Counted from the first letter of the stretch, positions 12,222 through 22,095 are shown. The stretch: DNA of 64,000 nucleotides from Nansenia antarctica (GCA_963989245.1 OZ022342.1:42340479-42404478); one strand, 5' to 3'. Program-made: numbers and translations. Notes: a model not told the origin generated them from the sequence alone.

Positions 12222-12347
12222 TACCTTTGCAGTTTTTATTATTTCTGTGAAGTTGTCAAGAATGGACCTGATATCATCCTTTAGTCTTTTGTTATAGTTC
12301 TGAAGAAGTGTCTCTTTGCTTTGAGGGAGCACTCTTTGAGTGGCCAT
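9166..12347 (-). CDS. med22: Mediator complex subunit 22 (Surf5), 4 coding exons, two C-terminal isoforms
   Basis: Minus-strand coding exons are 12347-12225, 11559-11479, 11341-11133 and 9358-9166, giving 201 aa (human long form about 200). The N-terminus is MATQRVLPQSKETLLQNYNK, followed by the conserved helical core ETQVSRATQAEQDHYEMHVR and VRAGESLMKLVSDLKQFLIL. Med22 pairs with Med11 as a coiled-coil heterodimer in the Mediator head and bridges to RNA polymerase II. The donor after exon 3 (GT at 11132-11131) is optional: if it is not used, the frame reads SSRYK and stops at 11125-11123, giving a short isoform of 143 aa. If spliced, it continues to a last exon encoding SYSQWDSTDLPLCEAYRRLD and a divergent tail. 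The leader is spliced too, with a donor-like AAG/GTGAGT near 12588 and an acceptor (TTTAG) about 20 bp upstream of the ATG. The gene is divergent from rpl7a. Confidence 0.94.
11018..11116. repeat. G-rich/C-rich tract in the med22 alternative intron
   Basis: It contains a run of about 18 Gs (11024-11041), another of about 11 (11073-11083), and further GGGG clusters on the plus strand. The med22 transcript carries the C-rich complement, and the tract starts about 15-20 nt downstream of the optional donor. Confidence 0.8.
11670..11734. repeat. (CA)n microsatellite in med22 intron
   Basis: About 32 CA units on the plus strand, which is (TG)n in the med22 sense strand, about 110 nt upstream of the acceptor of coding exon 2. 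Confidence 0.95.
12132..12220. repeat. (CA)n microsatellite abutting the med22 splice donor
   Basis: About 44 CA units on the plus strand, ending 4 bases before the med22 donor at 12224-12223. In the pre-mRNA the donor GUAAUG therefore runs straight into a long UG repeat. Confidence 0.95.
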
Positions 12348-12587
12348 CGCGTTCAGATAATGGAAAAACCTAAAGCCAACACAGATCAAAATAAATCAGA
12401 ATGCCACTAATACTACCAACTAATACTAGCTACCAACATCCTCTTTTATGATCATCAGTCTGTCTTGCTAGATTGGACAAATGAATGAAATCAAGCAAAC
12501 GTATCATAGAAAGCGAAATGTATTGTTCTTACATGCATACATATATGCGCACAATTGTTTTATATTAATTATAATATCGCACTCACC

Positions 12588-12730
12588 TTCTAATGCATTG
12601 TGTTCGTAATACTTAGGGAAAAACGAAATAACGACGACTACTGTCGCTTGTTAATGACGTCACATGAGAATAGTATCGCGGTGCTTAAATTACCCACAAT
12701 CCATGGTTCTGCCTTTCTGTCTGATCCAAC
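12588..12730. promoter_or_regulatory. Divergent med22/rpl7a promoter
   Basis: The interval between the first med22 donor-like site and the rpl7a ATG holds a consensus CRE, TGACGTCA (12655-12662), and an AT-rich GCTTAAATTA (12683-12692). It also holds the pyrimidine tract CCTTTCTGTC starting about 12712, which fits a ribosomal-protein 5' TOP start about 25-30 bp downstream of the AT-rich box. The head-to-head arrangement matches the known mammalian Surf5/Surf3 bidirectional promoter. Confidence 0.7.
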
Positions 12731-15700
12731 ATGGTGAGTGGTAGATACTTCAGCTGGGGGAAGAAATCTTGTTGATTTCATCCTTCAGCATCTTCTTTTT
12801 AAAGCAATGTTGCATGACACCAACTATTTCAATTAGTCGTACATAACCAAACTATCTAGATTAAGTTATTATGGCCTGGATATGTTTTGGTGTTTTATCT
12901 GAGATTTCCTATGAAAAGGCAGTGATATTGCCGGTGGTAGATGTCCACACGGGAGCACTCCCGTCTGCAGCGTGTTTACTTTAGTAACATGTATTCGTAG
13001 TTTTTTGGAATGTGTGCTGCTGAAATGCAGTGTGTGCTAATGTAAGTCACTTGTGTATTTCGAAGTTTTCGAGTTTAGAAAATCGTTAGGGTGTAGGTTG
13101 TTCCGCTGGTAGACAAGTCTAGCTTGCTAGCTAACGTTAGCTTCGAAGGCCCGAACTTGTCTGAGTCCACTATGCTGGCGCCCAACCATGTTGGCTAGTG
13201 GCTACCACTGAAAAGTAGTAGAAGATTATAAGCGCAATGTTCGTTAGGGTTTGCATGCCTGTTTGACAGCGAATTAGACAAGTTGGTAGTCTTGTAGCTA
13301 GCTGATCAGATTTACCGTAGTGTTTCATAGCAAGAATGCTAACAAGCATCTTCTAGTATTGATCTAATTGAAGTTGAACCCCTGGCTTTCGCAATGATGA
13401 TTTACATTTATTCACCTGAATCTTCCATGTGGATTCTGTATACGAGCTTTTTAACCCTGAGCTAAAGCCATAATACCGTTTTGATCACCTGCTGATGTCT
13501 TAGTCCCCAGCTACTAACCTGAATATTAATGTGACTTTCCATGACAGCCTAAAGGAAAGAAGGCTAAGGGGAAGAAGGTGGCACCTGCCCCTTCAGTGGC
13601 CAAGAAACATGAGGCCAAGAAAGTGGTCAACCCTCTCTTCGAGAAGAGGCCCAAGAACTACGGCATTGGTGAGTAGCCCAAAGTGGCTCAGCTGCTAATG
13701 TGACGGCTATGGGGATGTTTGTTTGATTCCCAAGAGAATGGGTTTCACATCTTCCTCCATAAGTTTGTGCAGAGGATGTAAACGAATATTTGCTATCTTA
13801 ACAACGATGCAGACAACTCCACCAAGATCGCTGATGCACTTCCTGTGATTACAGGGTTCCTGTCTATTCTTCAGTGCCTTCTGTTCACACTGAATTGACT
13901 TGGGGTACTGAACCATCCCATGGTCTGTTACAGGTCAAGACATCCAGCCCAAGCGTGATCTGACGCGCTTTGTGAAATGGCCACGTTACATCCGCCTGCA
14001 GAGGCAGCGCTCCATCCTGTACAAGCGTCTGAAGGTTCCCCCAGCAATCAACCAGTTCACACAGGCACTGGACCGGCAGACCGGTAAGCCAGGGAGACTT
14101 TGGGTTTGTAGTTGGTTTGTCGATATTTTTGACTATTCTTCACAATAGGCTATATGCACACTCTCTTCCGCATTCTGACTCTGCCATGTACTTTATTTCC
14201 GATGTAGCTTGAAACATATAGTTTAAAGCCCTTTTCCTTTTTACTTGCTGCGGTAGCGCAAGATTCCTGGATAAATTGACCCACATCGGTGAGAGTGTGC
14301 ATATAGACTATTGCAAGGTTAGTTTATGGGCTCTGCAGATGATGTGAAAGAATATTTGCTAACTGAAGTTTAATGCTGACTCCCACCAAGATCACTGATG
14401 CACCCTGCCCAAAGACTTACAAGCTGTCTTTTTAACTTGCAATCAGTCTAGTCCACTTCAGTGCTGTCCAATGTTGAAATGTGTATCTTTCAAACATGAT
14501 TGTATTATAATACTTTATATTCCCCTTGTAGCCACGCAGCTGTTCAAGCTGGCTCACAAGTACAGGCCCGAGACTAAGCAGGAGAAGAAGCAGAGACTGC
14601 TGGCCCGTGCTGAGCTGAAGGCTGCTGGGAAGGGAGACACCCCAACCAAGAGGCCACCTGTCCTCCGTGCAGGTGAGGCATGCTGGGAAACTTGTGGCCT
14701 GTTTGGATTAAGTATACATTTGATGGCAAGACATTTTTGGCCCTGGTGCAATGATGTTTGAATTTCTTCACCTGAAACAAATCATGTAGTTTTTGAGCTT
14801 TTTAACCCTGAGCATCAGCCATGGGCATTGTTAGGAGTACCATGGAAGAGTTGGCCAATTGTAATGGGAGCCGTGGTGTTTTCCTAAAGGTGTGAACACA
14901 GTCACCACTCTGGTGGAGAGCAAGAAGGCCCAACTGGTGATCATCGCTCATGATGTGGACCCCATCGAGGTAAGTCTAAAGACTAGCAAATTCCTGAATA
15001 CTACCTGTGATGTCAACTCCCCTTAATGAACCTGAACTATGTCTGAATCATGTCAAGTGTCAGAACGTCTATTAATGGGCAAATATGAGGTCAATTGCAA
15101 TGATGTTTGAATTTCTTCACCTGAATCAACTGTGTGGATGAAAACACGAGCTTTTTAATGCTGAGCAGAGACCACAGCCATTTTATGTATTTGAAATAAG
15201 ATCAAGCACAACCAATATGACATTTATATCCCAAAAACAAGTATTGATTCTTCCTGTCATTTCCCCCCCCACCCCCTGTAGCTGGTGGTCTTCCTGCCGG
15301 CTTTGTGCCGTAAGATGGGTGTCCCTTACTGCATCGTGAAGGGCAAGGCCAGGCTGGGCAGACTGGTGCACAGAAAGACCTGCACTTCAGTTGCCATCAC
15401 ACAGACAAACCCGTACGTACACACAGCAATCCCTGAAGAGGAAACATGGGCTGTGTTCCAAAATGCCTTCTTGCACTCAGTCTAGAGTGTGCACCAAGTA
15501 CAGTATAAGCGCTAGATAGTGCGCAAGAATGCATTTTTGGACCACAGCCATGGTGTAGGAACAGTCTGGGTAGAATGGTAAAGTTGCATGTCAACAGTTA
15601 CATTTATTAATACCTGTAGAAACTAGAAGCTAACTCAACCCTCTGGCAATGATGTTTGAATTTCTTCAACTGAACAACCATGTGGTTCCATGAGCTTTTT

Positions 15701-16332
15701 AACCCTGAGCCAAAGGTTTGAGTGTAAATCAGGGATGTGTCGGTGCCAAGTTAATTAATTAATTAATTTTGCCATTTAGCAGACGCTTTTATCCAAAGCG
15801 ACTTACAATTACGAATTACAGGGACATTCCCCCTGGAGTAACTGAGGGCTAAGTGCCTTACCCAAGGGCACACTAGTAGTGGTGTGGCTTCAGGCGGGAT
15901 TTGAAGTCCAACTCACTATCCACTAGACCACCACTACCCCTACGTTGGTGATAATGGACTGACCATATTTGTCCTTTTTCAGTGAGGACAAAGGTGCACT
16001 TGCCAAGCTGGTGGAAGCCATCAAGACCAACTACAACGACAGATACGAGGAGGTGAGTTCCCAGCTTTGGTTGTTAGTCGTGGTAGTGGTCGTCGTCGTC
16101 TGGAGAGCTGCTTTTCACCGTCTGTCGTTCAGTTGTCCTGTTTGCACTCAAGTCCCCCTCACTCCACAAGCGGACTTCTCCTAATGTCCCATTTTCCACT
16201 GTACTGACTCCTGACTTTGTCTTCCAGATCCGTCGTCACTGGGGAGGTGGTATCATGGGCCCCAAGTCCACAGCCCGCATCACAAAGCTTGAGAAGGCCA
16301 AGGCCAAGGAGCTGGCCACCAAGCTTGGTTGA
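12731..16332 (+). CDS. rpl7a: 60S ribosomal protein L7a (eL8, Surf3), 8 exons
   Basis: Exons are 12731-12733 (the ATG only), 13548-13668, 13934-14083, 14532-14672, 14890-14969, 15282-15412, 15983-16052 and 16228-16332. All junctions keep frame. The product starts MPKGKKAKGKKVAPAPSVAK, includes GQDIQPKRDLTRFVKWPRYI and the L7Ae/L30e RNA-binding core around LVVFLPALCRKMGVPYCIVK, and ends KLEKAKAKELATKLG, nearly identical to mammalian eL8. It is a structural protein of the large ribosomal subunit. A first exon of ATG immediately followed by GTGAGT, with a TOP-like leader, is typical of ribosomal protein genes. Six of its seven introns host a C/D snoRNA. One acceptable difference is TNPED, where mammals have VNSED, at the exon 6/7 joint. 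Confidence 0.97.
13389..13464 (+). ncRNA. SNORD36: C/D-box snoRNA, U36 (SNORD36)-like copy 1
   Basis: Located in rpl7a intron 1. It has box C ATGATGA (13394-13400), box D' CTGA (13416-13419), and box D CTGA (13457-13460) preceded by the guide-like GAGCTTTTTAACC shared with the other copies. A terminal stem forms from GGCTTT upstream and AAAGCC downstream. Box D is 87 nt upstream of the acceptor, in the usual range for vertebrate intronic snoRNAs. Its D'-side guide (TTTACATTTATTCAC) diverges from copies 2-4. Confidence 0.85.
13768..13838 (+). ncRNA. SNORD24: C/D-box snoRNA U24 (SNORD24), copy 1
   Basis: Located in rpl7a intron 2. It starts TGCAGAGGATGTAAACGAAT and ends CCACCAAGATCGCTGATGCA; the TGCA ends pair. 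The guide before box D (CACCAAGATCG then CTGA at 13831-13834) is the recognisable U24 large-subunit rRNA guide. Box C reads GGATGTA, weaker than the RTGATGA consensus, whereas copy 2 has a better box C. Confidence 0.87.
14144..14312 (+). other. Long-stem hairpin in rpl7a intron 3
   Basis: AATAGGCTATATGCACACTC... (14144-14165) is complementary at 21 of 22 positions to 14291-14312. A second inner pair, CCGATGT near 14199 with ACATCGG near 14283, and a CTTGC/GCAAG stem-loop near 14247-14265 nest inside it. It lies just upstream of the second U24 copy. It could be a small foldback transposon without visible target duplication, or a structured intronic RNA. No snoRNA boxes were confidently assigned. 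Confidence 0.6.
14334..14402 (+). ncRNA. SNORD24: C/D-box snoRNA U24 (SNORD24), copy 2
   Basis: Located in rpl7a intron 3. It starts TGCAGATGATGTGAAAGAAT with box C ATGATGT, and ends CCACCAAGATCACTGATGCA with box D CTGA (14395-14398). Compared with copy 1 it has a stronger box C but one substitution next to box D in the guide (ATCA versus ATCG), so the two copies may differ in target pairing. Confidence 0.87.
14746..14815 (+). ncRNA. SNORD36: C/D-box snoRNA, U36-like copy 2
   Basis: Located in rpl7a intron 4. It has box C ATGATGT (14751-14757), D' CTGA (14772-14775) preceded by TTGAATTTCTTCAC, and box D CTGA (14808-14811) preceded by GAGCTTTTTAACC. Box D is 78 nt from the acceptor. Confidence 0.87.
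15095..15168 (+). ncRNA. SNORD36: C/D-box snoRNA, U36-like copy 3
   Basis: Located in rpl7a intron 5. It has box C ATGATGT (15100-15106), D' CTGA (15121-15124), and box D CTGA (15161-15164). The sequence before box D is GAGCTTTTTAATG instead of TTTAACC, so the D-side guide differs by two or three bases from copies 1, 2 and 4. Confidence 0.86.
15643..15713 (+). ncRNA. SNORD36: C/D-box snoRNA, U36-like copy 4
   Basis: Located in rpl7a intron 6. It has box C ATGATGT (15649-15655), D' CTGA (15670-15673) and box D CTGA (15705-15708), with the GAGCTTTTTAACC D-guide. A SINE inserted downstream places box D about 275 nt from the acceptor. Confidence 0.87.
15754..15942 (-). mobile_element. tRNA-derived SINE with L2-type tail, internally deleted
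   Basis: On the minus strand the head has a TGGTCTAGTGG A-box and the 3' tail reads CTTTGGATAAAAGCGTCTGC. Compared with the second copy at 40780-40976, it lacks about 22 bp around the B box (GATTTGAAGTCC where the other has GATTTGAACTCACAACC...AAGTCC). It lies in rpl7a intron 6 between the snoRNA and the acceptor. Confidence 0.85.
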
Positions 16333-16358
16333 ACACCACCCAGTTTCATGTAAAAAAA

Positions 16359-16364
16359 ATAAAT
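16359..16364 (+). terminator. rpl7a poly(A) signal AATAAA
   Basis: AATAAA lies 26 bp after the rpl7a stop codon, giving a very short 3' UTR, as is usual for ribosomal protein genes. Confidence 0.85.
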
Positions 16365-17903
16365 GTACCCTCAAACATGCCTGGATTTGTCATTTGATGA
16401 ATTTGATAAATCGGGAAATCCTGATATTGTGACCTATAGCAGGGTTCCCACGGGTCCTTGAAATCCTTGAATGTTTGTGAATTTGAGACGGCTACGTTAT
16501 GCTGTCTGCATGTCTCCCACCAGCTGAGTCACGCCACTTGCCTCAAGAAAGTTCCAGTGAAGTTGCAGGTTAAACGGCAGCAAACAGCTGTAACTAGCTA
16601 ATAGGCTAGGTGCACGATCTCCACTACTTCCTGAAAGGCACCTTGCATGAACATATCCTGTTTCACTCTATTGGTTTAATTGATTAATTAGCTGTGCGGT
16701 AAACTGTTGGAACACACAGTGCACAGCTGATTAATCAACCTTAAGATGTGTTTGGCAAATGGAAATTTCAGGATGTGTTGCTCAGAGATCTACAAAGAAT
16801 GGGTTCTTAAAGATTTACATATGGCCCTATGCAAAGCCTGCAGCAAGTCAATAAAAGTCCACGCCACGGGCGAAGCTGCGGTTACAAGCCATGCCACTGG
16901 AGCGTCACACAGGACCGCAGATACGGGTCCTACCCCTACTAGGGGTGTAACGATCACCCTCCATGGTTCGGCACGGATACTGCGGATCAATTGCAAAATG
17001 TAACCAAGTAATAATGTTACTTAATATTAGTTAATATCTCTTGTAAATCACAATGTAGAGTTGCCATTGTTGGAAAGCCTGATTAGTTACCTTTACAACG
17101 AGGATCATGCATTTGTGGAATGAGTAACACAGATAAACGTGTGTGTAGTGGCTCGTTGTGACTAATCAGGCTTTCCAACGATATAAAATACAATACCAAT
17201 TGGTATTATTAAAGGGGAGGAATAATCGACCAAAACACGTTTTTTGAGGAGTTTATATATATATCACGGAATCATAACGCAATCTAGACTTTATGATGTT
17301 CCGGACCTTTGCTTGAGGAAATTGTCTCTAAAAATGTAGTTTAGAATTTGTATTGAATACCCCTGGCCTAGAATGTTAGAGGCTAAATGTGAATAAAAGA
17401 AGTGTTCAGTGATATACAACTATGAAACTCAAGTCTCCTATTATTGGCTGGATAAATCATACACTAACACAGGTCTTCAATTGGTCAGCCATATGTCTGA
17501 CATTAGTGACACTGCAGTGGAAGATAGGGAAACAACTCTTCAGATGGCTCCCAGAGGAGCACGGTGCTACTTGGATCAGCAACTGAACAACACTTGAAGC
17601 CTTGGTGTTATGTACAGTACTGTGTTATGTTGGTGTTATGTACAGTACTGTGTTATGTTGGTGTTATGTACAGTACTTCTGCTTAATACAAATGTTACAT
17701 TTCATCCATTTGCAAGTCTTGTTTCAGACTGATTAATCATAATGCATTATGTAATGAATGAAGAAACTATATTTTGTGGTTTTCTTTGTTTATACATGGT
17801 CAGTACAGTATATACAACAATTGAACCCCACTATTTACACATTAAAAAGGGTGGTTCCAAGCCCCCTTTGTCTCATAAGGCCGTTGGTAACTTAATGAAC
17901 ATC
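16365..17903. other. rpl7a-surf1 tail-to-tail interval, repeat fragments only
   Basis: No gene is seen. It holds repeat fragments: 16440-16490 (CAGGGTTCCCACGGGTCC, resembling a common vertebrate DNA-transposon end), 16935-16980 (AGGGGTGTAACGATC, a hAT-like end), and an inverted pair TTGGAAAGCCTGATTAGT (17072-17089) / ACTAATCAGGCTTTCCAA (17161-17178). Three short tandem copies of a 28-bp GGTGTTATGTACAGTACTGT-containing unit lie at about 17603-17676. Confidence 0.5.
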
Positions 17904-20077
17904 TTATAACTTAATCCTTTTGATGAACTTGGCATACCACATGTAGGAGGTGGCTGCACAGAGGCCATACCTATAGGAAAGGAAAAAAGCATATTTATTA
18001 GTGTAGTTGCTATTCATTTAAATCAATTAAGGCTGAGGAGCACAATCCATGAGAAAGAAAACAGGCAGTAATGTTTTCATAATAATGTATGAAATCCCAT
18101 TGGAAAATAATTGGAATCATTGGAAAATTCCACACATACCATGTCGTAATGTATTGCATGTGTTCGTTCCGGAGGGTGACTCGGGTCTGTCCTCCTATTG
18201 GTCCACCTGGAATTGTGCTGGCTGAAAGGGAACATTAACTTAAGCATTGACTTCATCCTCAGGACAGCAAAACTACTCACACAATCAGGCTAAACAGCAC
18301 ATTTGGACACTGCTGTATATATCTTTATTCCTAGCCTGAGTAGTAGCCCGTCACCCGCCTCTGGCGGGAGTCAATGTAAATCACACAGCAAGTCAGTCAC
18401 ACACTTTACTTGCTGATATATCATTGAACTATGATCAGTATCACTATCACTAATATGCTATCAAAGTGCATTGGTGATCATTAGGAGCTCTACCCAGGTC
18501 AGCGTCGATGAAGATGGGCTCAGCCCCAGATACACGGGCCATGGCCTCTAGGTCACGGTAGTGCCAGTGGTTTCTCTCCACGTCATTTTGTGGCACAAAA
18601 GGTTTGCGGATCTCAGTCAGTCTCACGACCCCCACCACGTCCACCTCATCCTCCACCTGCAGGACAACACAACAACATCGTCGTCCATAACACACAGTAT
18701 GAAGATCAGATAAGAAACCAGATAATGAAAATAGTGAGTTCTGAATTATGGAATTAGAGGGTCGTTTTTTTTACCTGTCCCTTCATCCTCGTCTCTGGCC
18801 TTATTTTATTTCTGGGAACATATCCTCTGTTTACAAGGATAGTGATCCTATATAGGATAACATTTTGAGTATTAGCAGATGAACATTTGTGAAGGAAAGC
18901 ATTAATGAATATTATGCGCATACACAAGATGATGATGATTATGTGCACATACCAAATATGGTTCATGATCGTGTTGTGTATGTTTAGTGTAGTTAAGTAC
19001 AGTAAAGAATTGGTTCCATCCTACCCTAAGTCAGTGCAGTAGAATGGGGTGATGACATTTGCGCCGGTTTCCCCACTGGACGACAGTCTGCCTGCCTCCC
19101 TTGCCTCTTTTTCTGGGTCAACTGGTGAGCGAGGTAGAATGTACCTCTCCTGGGAGTGGTCAAAGTGTCCACGCACCCTGACTCGCCTATACTCCAGGTG
19201 GTTCAGCTCAAGAGGACTTGAAGGCAAAGACACACAGAACAAGGACATAAGAAACACATCCAGCGCATCCTTGGGAAAGCAATATTTTTGTTTGATATAT
19301 AATGTCTGACTGACAAGAGTGTGTGGGTTTCTGAGCACTTACTCAATAGGAAGTGGTATGGGCTCAGCAGAGGTAAGACTTTGGAGATCTGCAATCAATT
19401 TCATTTTCCATTGACGACGTTTCACCTTGATAGAGGAAGTGAATCACATTTCCTTATCCTTTCAGTGCAACAAGGTTCACCTTGAAATAACACATAGGCC
19501 TATGTGTACAACTGAGATGTTCTGTTGTATCTAAGAATCTAACCTGCCATGACCCAAGGCCAAATGTGGTGACTGGGATCAGAAGCAGAAACCATTTGAG
19601 AAAAGAGTCCTCTCCTTTCTCTGCACTGGCAGCTGTGGAGCTTGACTGTCGACCCAAGTTGATGTACTTGCCTGAAAATGTGTAGATCAGGAAAATGACT
19701 GACAGATCATTAAGAACAATCTATTTACATGTATATGAAGCGATAGGCTACCTGTTATTTACTCAACCTTTTTTGACACTTACCACCTGCATGTTTAAAG
19801 AGCGGCAACCGCGGTAGAAAGAGACTCCTCTTAAAATCAATGACATGTGCCTGAAAAGGAGGAATCTAGCTTCAGTATACACAGTAATGTAACAAAGCTA
19901 GATTACCAACATTACACTGCTCACTTATGGAACAAGCTAGCTAACAGTAAGTGGATGGCAAATTCCATTTCTAATGGAGTCTGCGATCAGCCGCACATAG
20001 CAACTTACGTTTTGTGTTATTATTATCTTCAAGGTCTTGGTAGAGCATGCGAGCATAATTCCCCTCAAACTACTCAT
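17904..20077 (-). CDS. surf1: SURF1, cytochrome c oxidase assembly factor, 9 exons
   Basis: Minus-strand exons are 20077-20009, 19850-19784, 19671-19544, 19425-19343, 19216-19025, 18847-18775, 18656-18494, 18221-18140 and 17970-17904. All join in frame to 307 aa (human 300). The N-terminus MSSLRGIMLACSTKTLKIII is basic/hydrophobic, as for a mitochondrial targeting sequence. One transmembrane segment is at about residues 69-88 (FLKWFLLLIPVTTFGLGSWQ) and a second near the C-terminus (YGLCAATSYMWYAKF). Between them lies the intermembrane-space domain with RGHFDHSQERY, TILVNRGYVP, NHWHYRDLEAMARVSGAEPI and GGPIGGQTRVTLRNEHMQYI. SURF1 acts at the inner mitochondrial membrane in early COX1 maturation and haem a delivery. 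The gene is divergent from surf6. Confidence 0.95.
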
Positions 20078-20465
20078 AGTTACTGAAGATATTGGAATCA
20101 GATACGGCGAGGCAATTTAACAGTAACTAACTACATAACTGACTTGTTTCCAACACAGGGGGGGATGTTTTGGAAGTTACCCCTTCCGGTTGAACTACAA
20201 CCCACGCCCATTTTAACGTAGCTATCCACGTGCTTTACTATTTGCACGCTGTTTGATATTATTGCTCATGTTTGTTATAGTTTAACAACCAATGAATGTT
20301 GGTATTTTATTTGGAGTAAGTAATTTGTTTGTAATAGAGAGATGACTTGCTTCTCGCTTATTTAATTTACTCTGTTAGGGGCCTATACCTAAGCTAACTA
20401 GCCAGCTTGTTTAGCATAATACTGTTCCATCAAGGTACACTGGCAGTACCGCAAGTCTTCTCCAA
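20078..20465. promoter_or_regulatory. Divergent surf1/surf6 intergenic promoter
   Basis: Start codons of surf1 (-) and surf6 (+) are 388 bp apart with no other gene between, so both are probably transcribed from this interval. A CCCCTTCCGG ETS-like motif lies near 20180-20189. No TATA box is evident. Confidence 0.5.
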
Positions 20466-22095
20466 ATGGCAAGTCTCGCTTCAAAAGACTCATACCTTCA
20501 AAAATTAGCTAGCAAAGTGTGTGCTCATCAGAACCAAACACCGAGGGAGAGGCCATATGGTAAATGATTGTTATATTTAAGCTTGTTAAATGTTTGTAGT
20601 TTGTGTTGGGAATATTATTAATTAGGAATGCTATGTCTGAAGTGATGACTGTTGGATGTAACCGATTGATCACATCAATTAAAAGTACTGTGTACTTCTC
20701 AGAGATGACCTGAGACTGAGTTTACCTTGACTGAAGAGCAACTTTACATTATCAATCAATTTGTATCTAGTTCCTTTTCGAGGTGACGCTCGTCCTCCCA
20801 GGAAAACCAACAACACCAACCAGAAACAGACTAAAGGAAACGGCATCAATGGGAAACACAAGAGGCCAACTCTGAAACCTAATCGGAAGCCGGCAATCAG
20901 CCCAGCACAGAGAGGGTCTAATGCAGCTGTCCAGAGTGGCCCAGGCAAGCCAAATGGGCCAGTGGTTAAGAAGCAGCCCAAAGGTAAATATAGCCTCAAT
21001 TTGTCCAGTGAAACAACCAGTGTTTTTGCTTTTTCTCTGTCTGTATTTAATGTAGAGTTGCAGTAAGTATAAGAATGATAAGTAAGATATGCATGTAAGA
21101 GACATGGGATTTGCTGCACTGACCTATGCTCTCTGTTAAAGGTGGAAAGGCTGGGGCAAAATTCTCCACGGTAGATATTCTACGTCAGAGACTTCATGAG
21201 AAGATTGAGGAGTCTCGTGGGCAGGTATGTATCTGGTGATCCAAAAGGGGTTCTGTCTCTCTCATAGTGCCAACCAAATGTCGTCATGGAGATCACCAGT
21301 TGCAACTGACAACGTGTCAGTCTGTTTGTTAGTGACATAACCATAGCTAACCCAAATCCATCCTCCCCATCTGTACCCCAGGGCACCCCCAAAGACCCGT
21401 CTTCAGAGGATGTGATACTAAAGCGGGAGAGGCGGAAGCAGGAGAGGGAGCGTAAGAAAAGGAAGCGGAAAGAATTCAGAAAGAAAAAGCTAGCCGAAGA
21501 AGCAGGCAATGAACTGGTGGAGGAGATGAAAAAGGAAGAGGCCCCTGCTCCTGCTCCTGCTCCTGCTCCTAAACCGGCCACAGCCAAGAGAGACGAGACG
21601 GCCATCGTTTTCAACAAGGTGGACATGGGCGAGGGAGGTTTCCTGGATAAAGCGCAGCAGAAGAAGGAGAAGAAGAACCGGGTCAAGGGAGCACTGACGC
21701 CGCTGACGGGGAAGAACTACAAGCAGCTCCTGGGCCGTGTGGAGCTGCGCAAGGCCAAGCTGGAGGAGCTACGGGGGAAGGACGAGGACAAGGCCCGGGA
21801 GGCGGAGGAGAAGATGAAGTGGACCAACGTGCTGTACAAGGCCGAGGGCATCAAGATCAAAGACGACGAGGACCTGCTCCGCGCCTCGCTGAAGAGGAAG
21901 GAGAAGATGCGCTCTCAGAAGAAGAAGCGCTGGACAGAGCGCAGCCACAACGTGGTGGAGAAGATGCAGAATCGGCAGGACAAACGGCGCAAGAACATCC
22001 GGAAACAAAACAAGGGCAAAGTGGAGAGGAAGAAGGACAGAGCTCGGAAGAGGGGCCGTGTACTGCCGGAGGACCTGAAGAAGGCTGCACTATGA
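20466..22095 (+). CDS. surf6: SURF6, nucleolar ribosome-biogenesis protein, 4 exons
   Basis: Exons are 20466-20559, 20771-20983, 21142-21224 and 21382-22095, giving 367 aa (human 361). It begins MASLASKDSYLQKLASKVCA. The large last exon carries the SURF6 domain: FNKVDMGEGGFLDKAQQKKE, VKGALTPLTGKNYKQLLGRV, MKWTNVLYKAEGIKIKDDED and the Lys/Arg-rich C-terminus ending RGRVLPEDLKKAAL. It is extremely basic, with a short Ala-Pro repeat (APAPAPAPAP, near 21544-21573). SURF6/Rrp14 proteins bind nucleic acid in the nucleolus and act in pre-rRNA processing for both subunits. The gene is divergent from surf1. In mammals the divergent partner of SURF1 is SURF2 instead, so the order differs here. Confidence 0.95.

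Noticed and set aside
20679..21119. 146-aa minus-strand ORF opposite surf6 exon 2
   Set aside because: Antisense shadow of a biased Lys/Pro-rich exon; no conserved domain.
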